Assembly: GCF_050750585.1 (NCBI RefSeq)
Contig: NZ_JBOJLM010000011.1
Coordinates: 57,305 to 121,304, forward strand
DNA: 64,000 bases
Direction of reading: 5' to 3'
Source of the DNA: Salinimicrobium sp050750585
GTDB lineage: Bacteria; Bacteroidota; Bacteroidia; Flavobacteriales; Flavobacteriaceae
A model generated the notes under the pieces. It made no database searches, was not told where the DNA came from, and saw only the letters and a program-made list of their open reading frames with translations. The translations under genes were made by a program, and so were the position numbers. Position 1 is the stretch's first letter; each line of letters opens with the position of its first letter. Shown here one piece after another: positions 36,035-43,334 of the stretch.

Positions 36035-37045
36035 ATGAGTACATGGATCTGGGCATTGGTTTTGCTTGCTGCCGTATGGCTGGCAAATTGGGGCGCAGAA
36101 CATTTAGCAACACCTTTAAAAAAACTAAGGAAGCAATGGGGCTTTTCTGTGGCTGCCGGAGGAGCCCTCGTAGGGATAGCTTCGGCAAGCCCTGAAATAG
36201 GAGTTAACATTGCCAGCGCTGTTACAGGTGTAGGCGATATAGGTTTAGGGACAATGCTGGGCTCCAATGTTATTGCCATTCCTCTAATGGTCATCACGGC
36301 TTATATAGCTACAAGGAATCTGAAGAAAAAGAAGGCTGAAAAAAACCATGGACAACATATCAAAGAGCAGCTGCTAAAAGTAGACCCAACCGCTGTCACC
36401 GTACAGGCTATCCCTTATTTGGTAATTGTGGCGGTAGTGGCGATACTCACCGTTCCTAAGCAGTGGCGGGGTTTACAGCCTGTGGATGGTTGGATCATGC
36501 TGGGTTTGTATGTAATTTTTCTTACCCAGGCCCTTTTAAGGGGAAGAAAAGAAAAGGAAAAAATAGAATGGAAAAAAAAAGAAATCTGGCTGGCAGTGGC
36601 AGGTGTAGCTGCTCTGGGGCTGGGGGCCTTTTTTACTGTTCGAGCTACGGAGAATTTAGTTGCCGCCTTTGGTATTTCTAAAGTGGTAGGTGGTTTATTT
36701 ATAACAGCGCCTATGGCTGCGCTTCCTGAAATCTTTGCCACCTGGAGTGTAGCCAAAAGCGGGCAGATAACCTCTGCCGTCACTAGTGTAATAGGCGATC
36801 ATGCGGCTACTTTAGCAGTAGCATTTTTGCCCCTTGCCCTGGTAACGGTACCGGTTGAAAATTTCCCTTTGTTCATTACCGTCCTAAGTTTTGTGGGCCT
36901 TGTAGCTATACTTTATGCTGCTTTTATTCACTGGGGAAGTAGTGAAGGAGAGCATGGCTTTAAACGCTGGCAGGTTTATACCTTGGGTGCTGTTTTATTT
37001 GTTTACGTGGCGGTTGTTCTCTTTTGGGTGCTGAACTATTTTTAG
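36035..37045 (+). CDS. Sodium/calcium exchanger family (CaCA) protein
   Basis: 336 residues, 10 or so TM segments in two homologous halves. The alpha repeats are GGALVGIASASPEIGVNIAS (residues about 47-66) and GLFITAPMAALPEIFATWS, with the conserved Ser/Pro-Glu that bind Na+ and Ca2+ in the family. It is a likely Ca2+/H+ or Na+/Ca2+ antiporter adding to the element's ion-homeostasis cargo. Confidence 0.88.
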   Translation: MSTWIWALVLLAAVWLANWGAEHLATPLKKLRKQWGFSVAAGGALVGIASASPEIGVNIASAVTGVGDIGLGTMLGSNVIAIPLMVITAYIATRNLKKKKAEKNHGQHIKEQLLKVDPTAVTVQAIPYLVIVAVVAILTVPKQWRGLQPVDGWIMLGLYVIFLTQALLRGRKEKEKIEWKKKEIWLAVAGVAALGLGAFFTVRATENLVAAFGISKVVGGLFITAPMAALPEIFATWSVAKSGQITSAVTSVIGDHAATLAVAFLPLALVTVPVENFPLFITVLSFVGLVAILYAAFIHWGSSEGEHGFKRWQVYTLGAVLFVYVAVVLFWVLNYF

Positions 37046-37108
37046 CAGTGGGCAAAGTAGTATTTAAGCCTATAGACCATTCTATTAACCGTTTGTTTTT
37101 TCAGAGAT

Positions 37109-37228
37109 ATGCTAAAGATTACAAGTTACCCACAAAAGAACTTAATCGAAACAGTTGCCATAGCAAAGTTGACTGAAGCCGATTGGGTACGGGTAAAAAA
37201 AGGGAAAGGATCACCCTGTAAAGAGTAA
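37109..37228 (+). pseudogene. N-terminal remnant of a third SpoIIAA-like gene
   Basis: Reads MLKITSYPQKNLIETVAIAK then LTEADWVRV, aligning with MLQILGQTEGNLIATRATGN then LTEADYDKL of the 28671 protein, then stops at 37226-37228 after 39 codons. The rest of the domain is missing. Confidence 0.6.
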
Positions 37229-37269
37229 GTATCTTATCTTTAGTACGTAAAATCCCAAATCTTACAATT

Positions 37270-37758
37270 TTGATACATATACTTACCACAGGAGGCACCA
37301 TCGAAGGCCTGGATTATAATCAAAAACAAAGCGCCAGAAAAATTTCATTAAGTAATTTTCTGGAATCAGCAAATGTTTCATTTCCTTTTACCTTGGAGGA
37401 AGTCTTCAAAAAAGACAGTCGTTTCATAACTCAGGAAGACCGGGAATTTTTAGCAGAGAGAATTAAAGCAACCGGTTCTTCTAAAATATTGATCACCCAC
37501 GGCACTTTCACTATGGAAGATACTGCGGCGCATATAGGAAAACTTAACCTTGATAAAACAATTGTTCTCGTAGGTTCATTTATCTTAGGTTCATCAAAGA
37601 ACACGGATGCACCTTTTAATTTAGGTTATGCGATATGCTCCTTGCAATTTTTAAAACCTGATGTATATGTTGCTATGAACGGCAGGATTTTTCATTGGAG
37701 CAATGTGACTAAAAATTTAAAGACAAATAAATTCGAGCCTAAAGATGAAAAACAATGA
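37270..37758 (+). CDS. Short asparaginase-domain protein
   Basis: 162 residues from a TTG start (no ATG fits). It has the type I/II asparaginase nucleophile motif ILTTGGTIEG at the N-terminus and THGTFTMEDTAAHIG around residue 77, with the second threonine region, but lacks the C-terminal domain of true L-asparaginases (usual length over 320). Such half-size proteins are common in Bacteroidota and of uncertain activity. It overlaps the LuxR-type gene by four bases (ATGA), so it is co-translated with the regulator. Confidence 0.8.
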   Translation: MIHILTTGGTIEGLDYNQKQSARKISLSNFLESANVSFPFTLEEVFKKDSRFITQEDREFLAERIKATGSSKILITHGTFTMEDTAAHIGKLNLDKTIVLVGSFILGSSKNTDAPFNLGYAICSLQFLKPDVYVAMNGRIFHWSNVTKNLKTNKFEPKDEKQ

Positions 37759-38675
37759 TGTTTGGCACTTCAATCCATTGGACGACCTTTTTCTATCTTT
37801 TGATTGACACCATTATTGTACTTATTGCTGTCATTCAAAATGCAAAGCTAAAACGCCTGAGCCTAAGAAGGTATATAATTCTAGGGTTGCTGTATATTGC
37901 TTACAACTTAACCGGGGGATTCCTCCCAACAGAAAGTTTTCCTGATCCAATAATTGTTCAATACATCATTACTTATGGCGTAGCAATAGCACTATGTGTA
38001 TACATAATTTATTATTTGTATAAGGACTATGATATTGAATTTTTAAAATTCGGTTCCACTATTCCCAATATTGCTATACTGGTAGGTTGTAGTTTTATTC
38101 TGTTATTCTTAATTCCCTACTTCCTTACAAATTCTTTAGATTCAGCAAGGCTTCTTTTCACGATCCCGGTTTCAATTATAGCATTTATTTTTCTCGGCTT
38201 ATTTTACAGAAGGATTTCAAACATCGACAATCCAAATTCATTTGTTTCTAAAAAAAACAGATTAGCCATCATAAGTATCTCTTGCATAGCCCTTTTGCCC
38301 ATACTAACAGTTATAGGTGATTATCAATGGTTAACATTCACTGTAATGAACCTGGCTTTCTATGCAATAACAGTTATTGAAGTAAATAGATACCTTCGTT
38401 TTCTGAAGAATAAGCCTGAAGCCTTCGAAGTCTTTGCTTTTCAAAAAGTAGAAGGAAATGAAGCCCTGAAAAACAAAATAATTTATGGAGATCTGACAAG
38501 AAGGGAAGTTGAAATTGCATTATCCATTTTACGAGGATTATCCTATAAAGAAATTGCCAAAGATTTTTTCATAGCAGAAAGCACTGTTTCTAAACATGCC
38601 TCAAATATTTTTAAAAAAACTGCGGTCAAGAATAGAGGTCAATTCATATCCCGCTTCAAGCCAAAGAATGAATAG
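37755..38675 (+). CDS. Membrane-bound LuxR-type transcriptional regulator
   Basis: 306 residues. Seven hydrophobic segments occupy residues 8 to about 215. A cytoplasmic LuxR/GerE helix-turn-helix follows (LTRREVEIALSILRGLSYKE, then STVSKHASNIFKK). This architecture, a sensor membrane domain directly joined to a DNA-binding domain, occurs in Bacteroidota one-component systems. Translationally coupled to the asparaginase-domain gene. Two tandem palindromes lie just after its stop codon and could be its own target. Confidence 0.85.
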   Translation: MMFGTSIHWTTFFYLLIDTIIVLIAVIQNAKLKRLSLRRYIILGLLYIAYNLTGGFLPTESFPDPIIVQYIITYGVAIALCVYIIYYLYKDYDIEFLKFGSTIPNIAILVGCSFILLFLIPYFLTNSLDSARLLFTIPVSIIAFIFLGLFYRRISNIDNPNSFVSKKNRLAIISISCIALLPILTVIGDYQWLTFTVMNLAFYAITVIEVNRYLRFLKNKPEAFEVFAFQKVEGNEALKNKIIYGDLTRREVEIALSILRGLSYKEIAKDFFIAESTVSKHASNIFKKTAVKNRGQFISRFKPKNE

Positions 38676-38708
38676 CTTCAATACTATTTTGGGTTTCTAG
38701 CTCGTATT

Positions 38709-38746
38709 CCGTAGGAAAATACGGGCTTTTCCGTAATAAAATACGG
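38709..38746. promoter_or_regulatory. Tandem CCGTA-N6-TACGG palindromes
   Basis: Two 16-bp palindromes, CCGTA-GGAAAA-TACGG (38709-38724) and CCGTA-ATAAAA-TACGG (38731-38746), start 22 bases apart, two helical turns. They sit between the LuxR-type gene and rteC. LuxR-family proteins bind palindromes as dimers, so these may be the LuxR protein's operator or an rteC control site. The binding protein is inference. Confidence 0.55.
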
Positions 38747-38918
38747 CATCAATTACTGACAGTAAAGGTATTTGTGATTATCTTCAAGGAGGTTCTTTAG
38801 CTGTAAGGAAAGTACCTCCCAATTTCCTTTTTGATCATTCGTAGTCGATAGACTCGAATGGACTATCTAACCATTTATATAAAAAAGTGTATGATGCTTT
38901 ACAGTAAAATTGTTACAG

Positions 38919-39755
38919 ATGGATACAGAATTGCTCTCATACAAGCTATTGGAAGATCTGAAGGAAATCAAACTTCACAGTAAGAATATCCTTAAACAAT
39001 CCTATCGCTCTATTGAAGTCTGTCGTAACCTACTCATTACACTCAAAAGAGAAGTCATAGCTAAAGGCTTTGACTCAATTGAAGCCGAAATTGAATTCTT
39101 TAAAACTATAAAACAGGCTCCCCTAGTTCAACTCATTTATTTCTCAGAAATCCATTCCTTTGAAATCCAGTTTCCAAAAGCGGATAAAAACTCCCAGCTT
39201 AAATTCATAAAAAAGAAAATTGGTAAGCTAAATCGTTTCTTTCTGTACAATATGGATTTCGGGCAGTATGTCAATTCCGGGGCCACCCATTTCGACAAAG
39301 AATATTACACCCGGGATTACCTGGATAGCTTTCATATAACCACTTCAAAATTCTATTTTCAGGACCCTGATTTTTGCACGCCCAGGGACATGCTCCTAGG
39401 TAAATTCAAAGCCTACAATACATTGGTTATTTATCTGGATGAACGAATGTCCAATGTTGAAAATAATCTTAATGGAAAAGAGGTAAAGCTCCATGCCACC
39501 GAAAAAATACATTGGCCATTTACGAATTCGGATTGGGTGGAATTGGTTTATGCCCTATGGTATAATGGACTTCGAAACCAAAATGGCCTTAGCATTATGA
39601 AGGTTTCACAAAAGCTTCAGGAAATCTTTGATTATACACCAAGGGACATCTACAAAACCAATCAGGACATCAAGGGCAGAAAAAATAGCAGGACGTTATT
39701 TCTTGACCAATTAGCGACCTCACTACTTTCCGAAATGGATAAGAGTGAAGACTAA
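38919..39755 (+). CDS. rteC: RteC-like conjugative transposon regulator
   Basis: About 278 residues, starting at MDTELLSYKLLEDL (38919). The C-terminal third (KIHWPFTNSDWVELVYALWY, then FDYTPRDIYKTNQDIKGRKN) matches RteC, which in CTnDOT activates excision genes. The rest is a helical N-terminal domain. It marks the start of the element's conserved core; in CTnDOT RteC is controlled by RteA/B, which are absent here, so the LuxR-type protein may fill that place. Confidence 0.88.
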   Translation: MDTELLSYKLLEDLKEIKLHSKNILKQSYRSIEVCRNLLITLKREVIAKGFDSIEAEIEFFKTIKQAPLVQLIYFSEIHSFEIQFPKADKNSQLKFIKKKIGKLNRFFLYNMDFGQYVNSGATHFDKEYYTRDYLDSFHITTSKFYFQDPDFCTPRDMLLGKFKAYNTLVIYLDERMSNVENNLNGKEVKLHATEKIHWPFTNSDWVELVYALWYNGLRNQNGLSIMKVSQKLQEIFDYTPRDIYKTNQDIKGRKNSRTLFLDQLATSLLSEMDKSED

Positions 39756-39795
39756 AATTTTTGGATTTTTTGATCTTCCAGAATTGATAAAAAAA

Positions 39796-39948
39796 GACCG
39801 TACTACGGTTGACCTACCGAAATCGATATTTTTTTCAAACCTCCATTTAATTTAATGTTATTTGAAGATTTAAGTTTAAAATTTATAGGATAAAAACAGC
39901 CAAAGTTCATCAAATTTCAAAATGTTAAACTTTGACCGTACTACGGTC
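39796..39948. promoter_or_regulatory. Two copies of a 15-bp palindrome in the rteC-HTH gap
   Basis: GACCGTACTACGGTT (39796-39810, one mismatch) and GACCGTACTACGGTC (39934-39948, perfect 7+1+7 palindrome) lie 138 bases apart in the 317-base gap 39756-40072. They share the CCGTA/TACGG half-sites of the palindromes at 38709 but with a one-base spacer. They may be operators for RteC or for the excisionase-like HTH protein. Nothing else is visible in the gap. Confidence 0.5.
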
Positions 39949-40072
39949 GTACTGGGGAATAAAATCCAGTAATCCCTCCCAATTTTGTAGAACGAAAGTC
40001 AAATTCAGTCAGGGGCTATCAATTTAAAAAGTTTAACCCTTTGGTAGTCCCTTTCTTCTAAAAAATTCTATT

Positions 40073-40357
40073 ATGCCAACAAGTATAATTACCACAGACG
40101 ATCTTCGGGAATTCAAAATGGAATTGCTCGATGAGATTAAAGACCTTCTTGCCAAACAAACTTCAGGAAGAATTAAAAAATACCTTAAATCTTCCGAAGT
40201 GATGGACCTGCTCCAGGTAAGTCCGGGAACCCTTCAAAATTTACGAATAAATGGTACGCTCCCATACACAAAAGTGGGCGGAATCATATATTACGATGCA
40301 GAGGAAATCCAGAACGTGATGGATACCAATCGTGTGCAGCATGGTTTAAATTCCTAA
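40073..40357 (+). CDS. Excisionase-like helix-turn-helix protein
   Basis: 94 residues with a MerR/Xis-type winged HTH: YLKSSEVMDLLQVSPGTLQN, then LPYTKVGGIIYYDAEEIQNV. Such HTH_17 proteins serve as excisionases or regulators in Bacteroidota mobile elements. A coiled coil (about 10-30) precedes the HTH. Three bases separate it from the next gene. Confidence 0.87.
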   Translation: MPTSIITTDDLREFKMELLDEIKDLLAKQTSGRIKKYLKSSEVMDLLQVSPGTLQNLRINGTLPYTKVGGIIYYDAEEIQNVMDTNRVQHGLNS

Positions 40358-40360
40358 GCG

Positions 40361-41113
40361 ATGAATTATATAAACCTTCTTAATGCGGCTTTTGAAAATT
40401 TTTTTTTTGATGACCGCCTAAATCCAACGCACATCAGCCTGTATATGGCTTTGTTTCAGGAATGGAACAGTAGCCGGTTTGCCGATGAATTTTTCGTTAA
40501 CCGCAGAGAGTTGATGCGTGTAGCCAAAATCGGCTCCAAATCCACATACCATAGGTGTGTCACGGATCTTGATACCTGGAGATACCTCTGCTATTTTCCG
40601 TCGAATAACCCTTACAAAGGCAGTAAGATCAAGATGTCCATTATCGGGACAAGTGATGAATCGGAGACGGGACAGTACAATCCCAGATTAGAACATCTTG
40701 CGGAACGCTACCATCCCAAAAATGAACCAGTGGTGTACCAGCACCGTCCCACCAATGGACAAGCTGTGGACTCGCACCGTCCCGTGAGTGGACAAGCATT
40801 GGTATCTTATATAAACAATACTAAACAAGTAAACATTAATAAACAGCCAAAGGACAGGCAGGCTGTTTTATTTTTTTTTGAGGAAAAAGATTTTTCTGCT
40901 GATGAAGGAAAAAAATTCTATGAACATTATCAGGCAGATGATTGGAAAACCAGTGACGGAAAAGCGATAAGGGATTGGCGTGCCCTGGCCAAAAACTGGA
41001 TGGACCGAATAGAATTATTCGGAGAGGAAAACAAACAAAACAAAAAGCGAGCGTCCCAAAATCAGGACAACCTCAGAACCACTAAAGCAAAAGATTATGG
41101 ACAACCCCTCTAA
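40361..41113 (+). CDS. Replication/primosome-type winged-helix protein
   Basis: 250 residues. The N-terminus (LNPTHISLYMALFQEWNSSR, then MRVAKIGSKSTYHRCVTDL) is a winged-helix domain like those of replication initiators; the C-terminal part ends in a DnaT/DnaD-like segment (GKAIRDWRALAKNWMDRIEL). The linker is polar and disordered, with two similar repeats, HRPTNGQAV and HRPVSGQAL. It overlaps the DnaC-like gene by 17 bases. Together they look like an initiator/helicase-loader pair for ICE replication after excision. Confidence 0.7.
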   Translation: MNYINLLNAAFENFFFDDRLNPTHISLYMALFQEWNSSRFADEFFVNRRELMRVAKIGSKSTYHRCVTDLDTWRYLCYFPSNNPYKGSKIKMSIIGTSDESETGQYNPRLEHLAERYHPKNEPVVYQHRPTNGQAVDSHRPVSGQALVSYINNTKQVNINKQPKDRQAVLFFFEEKDFSADEGKKFYEHYQADDWKTSDGKAIRDWRALAKNWMDRIELFGEENKQNKKRASQNQDNLRTTKAKDYGQPL

Positions 41114-41759
41114 AATTATCGAAGGTGGTATGGAATATTCCCTGGGAAAGTTTGATGGGAAAACCGTTGTTTACGATTTTCCAAAAATGCTCATCTACCT
41201 AAATGCCAAAGGAAAACTTCTATTCGGACAAAAATTCCGGATCTATGAGGACGACCGTGATATTTTACTGAAGCTGTGCTCTTATTTTATAAAGGAAAAA
41301 GATAACTGCCAGAAATTTGGGATAGATCTTGAAAAAGGTATTTTGCTGTCCGGCCCGGTCGGATGCGGCAAAACAAGTTTGATGAAGTTATTACACCATC
41401 TGGTTCCTTTGCAGCGGCCTTACGAAATGATTCCCTGCCGGAATGTGACCTTCAGCTTCAACCATTTGGGCTATAAAACGATTGAAGAATACGGGAACAC
41501 CAAATTCTTTTGTTTTGATGATCTGGGTGTTGAACCACCCGGTCGCTATTACGGCAAAGACTGTAACGTAATGGGCGAAGTCCTTTTATCGCGATATGAA
41601 TTTTTTCTACAGACAAAGCAACACATAAAAACCCACGCAACGACCAACCTTAACGCTGAGGAGCTGGAAGAACGTTACGGAAACAGAGTCCGAAGCCGTA
41701 TGCGGGAATTATTCAATCTTGTTGCTTTTGATGAAACCGTGGGGGATAAGCGGAAATAG
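41097..41759 (+). CDS. DnaC-like AAA+ ATPase (helicase loader)
   Basis: 220 residues. Walker A is GILLSGPVGCGKTSLMKLL; Walker B is FFCFDDLGVE; the sensor/arginine region is LEERYGNRVRSRMRELFNLV. The size and motifs fit DnaC/IstB-type loaders that place DnaB helicase on DNA. Overlap with the preceding gene suggests joint function. Confidence 0.85.
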   Translation: MDNPSKIIEGGMEYSLGKFDGKTVVYDFPKMLIYLNAKGKLLFGQKFRIYEDDRDILLKLCSYFIKEKDNCQKFGIDLEKGILLSGPVGCGKTSLMKLLHHLVPLQRPYEMIPCRNVTFSFNHLGYKTIEEYGNTKFFCFDDLGVEPPGRYYGKDCNVMGEVLLSRYEFFLQTKQHIKTHATTNLNAEELEERYGNRVRSRMRELFNLVAFDETVGDKRK

Positions 41760-41819
41760 AAATGGGCATCTATGATATAAATTTGAAGAGATAATAACAA
41801 CTTATCATCAAGCCATGGT

Positions 41820-41918
41820 TCATTTTTTTAAGTCCGAAAGTTGCTTTAAAGTTTCTGAAACGAAAGCTTTTACAACATCCCCAATACTTTTAATAATTTC
41901 TAAAAATGCTTCTTTCAT
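41820..41918 (-). CDS. 32-residue amphipathic peptide coupled to the amidase gene
   Basis: On the minus strand the amidase stop and this ATG overlap as TAATG (41916-41920). The peptide starts MKEAFLEIIKSIGDVVKAFV and ends SETLKQLSDLKK. It forms one amphipathic helix, hydrophobic on one face and Lys/Glu on the other. It is too short for normal ORF calling. Translation coupling and composition support it; a role as a membrane-active or regulatory peptide is inference. Confidence 0.5.
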   Translation of the reverse strand: MKEAFLEIIKSIGDVVKAFVSETLKQLSDLKK

Positions 41919-42574
41919 TATTTCGATTTTAAATGATTATTTATTCCTGATAAAATAGCCAATGCTATTGCTGTAATACCTGATGGTCTGGAAAAATACA
42001 CTGCCTCAACCGGATTATTCAAAAAGCCTACTTCAATTAGAATAGCAGGACAAAACTTAATCATTTCCCTGAGTACTTGAAAATTGGCAAATTTCATCCC
42101 CCTGTTTTCAATGTTTAAATTAAGAGTAGACTCTTTTAGAATTTCATTTCCAAGAGCGATTGAAGTCCTGGTGTTATAGTCATTTTTTATGGATTCAGAA
42201 TTAAATGTAAAAATTTCCATTCCCTTGGCATCGCTATAAAATGAATTGCAATGCAAGGAAATACATATATCTCCCCTTAATGATTTTGCTAAGTTGATCC
42301 TTTCTGAAAGGGTGAAAAAACTATCATCATATCTTGTAAGATAAATGTCGTACACATCTCCAAATATTGTTTTATTGAGCCTGATCATTTCTTTTGCTAT
42401 GGCCAGGACAACATCTTTTTCCTGGATTCCGTTTATTCCGATCGCACCAGGGTCTTTTCCTCCATGACCAACATCGACAATAATTCTTTTTCGATGTTCT
42501 TTTCCCTGCCCAAAAATGAAACACATTTTCAGGAGCAAAACCAGAAAAATGACGTTTTTCAGCTTCATGAGCAT
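41918..42574 (-). CDS. Exported N-acetylmuramoyl-L-alanine amidase (Amidase_3)
   Basis: 218 residues. A signal peptide (MKLKNVIFLVLLLKMCFIFG) precedes the zinc amidase domain: DVGHGGKDPGAIG, QEKDVVLAIAKE, CISLHCNSF and AILIEVGFLNN contain the ligands and catalytic Glu. It cleaves the bond between N-acetylmuramic acid and L-alanine. In conjugative elements such enzymes open the cell wall for the secretion channel; it lies divergent to traE. Confidence 0.9.
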   Translation of the reverse strand: MLMKLKNVIFLVLLLKMCFIFGQGKEHRKRIIVDVGHGGKDPGAIGINGIQEKDVVLAIAKEMIRLNKTIFGDVYDIYLTRYDDSFFTLSERINLAKSLRGDICISLHCNSFYSDAKGMEIFTFNSESIKNDYNTRTSIALGNEILKESTLNLNIENRGMKFANFQVLREMIKFCPAILIEVGFLNNPVEAVYFSRPSGITAIALAILSGINNHLKSK

Positions 42575-42762
42575 TTAAAATTTTCAGGTTGTTACCAGTT
42601 CTCCTGGTGATTTCAATTCAGTTTGACATCATTTAATATCAAACTAAACTATTAAAAATCAAATATTATTTTTTATTTATTATGCTGATTTTCAACGTAT
42701 TATATTGAAATATATGTATTTTTTCCATAACAAAAACAACACAAAATTTTAAACTGTGCTTT

Positions 42763-43050
42763 ATGAAAAAACCAATCTATCCCACGCTCTTTTTGTCCCT
42801 GGTTTCTTTACCGCTTTTTGCACAAATCGGGGGAATTGAAAATTCGGTTAATGATATTGCCGATACGATCCGGACCATCTTCCCAATCCTCCTTGGAGTG
42901 ATCTTTCTTGTCGGCTTCCTGTTTAACGCAGGCCACTTCTTTGGGGAAAATGCAGACCTTAAAAAGGGGATTACCCGGGTGCTCGTCTTTGTCCTTATTG
43001 CAGGAGCAGTAGTGGGCATCTTCACCTATTTGATTTCAATCGTGGTCTAA
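42763..43050 (+). CDS. traE: Conjugal transfer protein TraE (DUF4134)
   Basis: 95 residues: a signal or first TM helix (to about residue 21), then two TM helices (TIFPILLGVIFLVGFLFNAG; VLVFVLIAGAVVGIFTYLIS). This matches DUF4134, the VirB2-like (pilin-type) small protein at the head of CTnDOT tra operons. Overlaps traF by one base. Confidence 0.88.
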   Translation: MKKPIYPTLFLSLVSLPLFAQIGGIENSVNDIADTIRTIFPILLGVIFLVGFLFNAGHFFGENADLKKGITRVLVFVLIAGAVVGIFTYLISIVV

Positions 43051-43334
43051 TGAAACAGTTTGAAGTCTATAGAAACATTAGGAAAGGGGCTGTCATTTTT
43101 GGGCTGCCCATCTCCTCCTTTGCTTTAATGATGATTTGCGTAGTAGCTTCATTACTGGTCATCATTTTCTCTTTCAGCTTCTGGATCATCATTAGTGCTT
43201 TGATCCTCAATTGTATCCTTTATTTAGTACTAATCAGAATAACCAGAACATCACAGCTCTTTCAGGTTTCGGTAAAATTTCCAGAAATCATCAGCAACAG
43301 AAGAAATTCAAATTTTAATTATGAACAAGATTAA
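43050..43334 (+). CDS. traF: Conjugal transfer protein TraF (DUF4133)
   Basis: 94 residues, N-terminal FEVYRNIRKGAVIFGLPISS followed by two TM helices and a polar tail. This is DUF4133, the VirB3-like partner of the TraG ATPase. It overlaps traG by 14 bases. Confidence 0.88.
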   Translation: MKQFEVYRNIRKGAVIFGLPISSFALMMICVVASLLVIIFSFSFWIIISALILNCILYLVLIRITRTSQLFQVSVKFPEIISNRRNSNFNYEQD

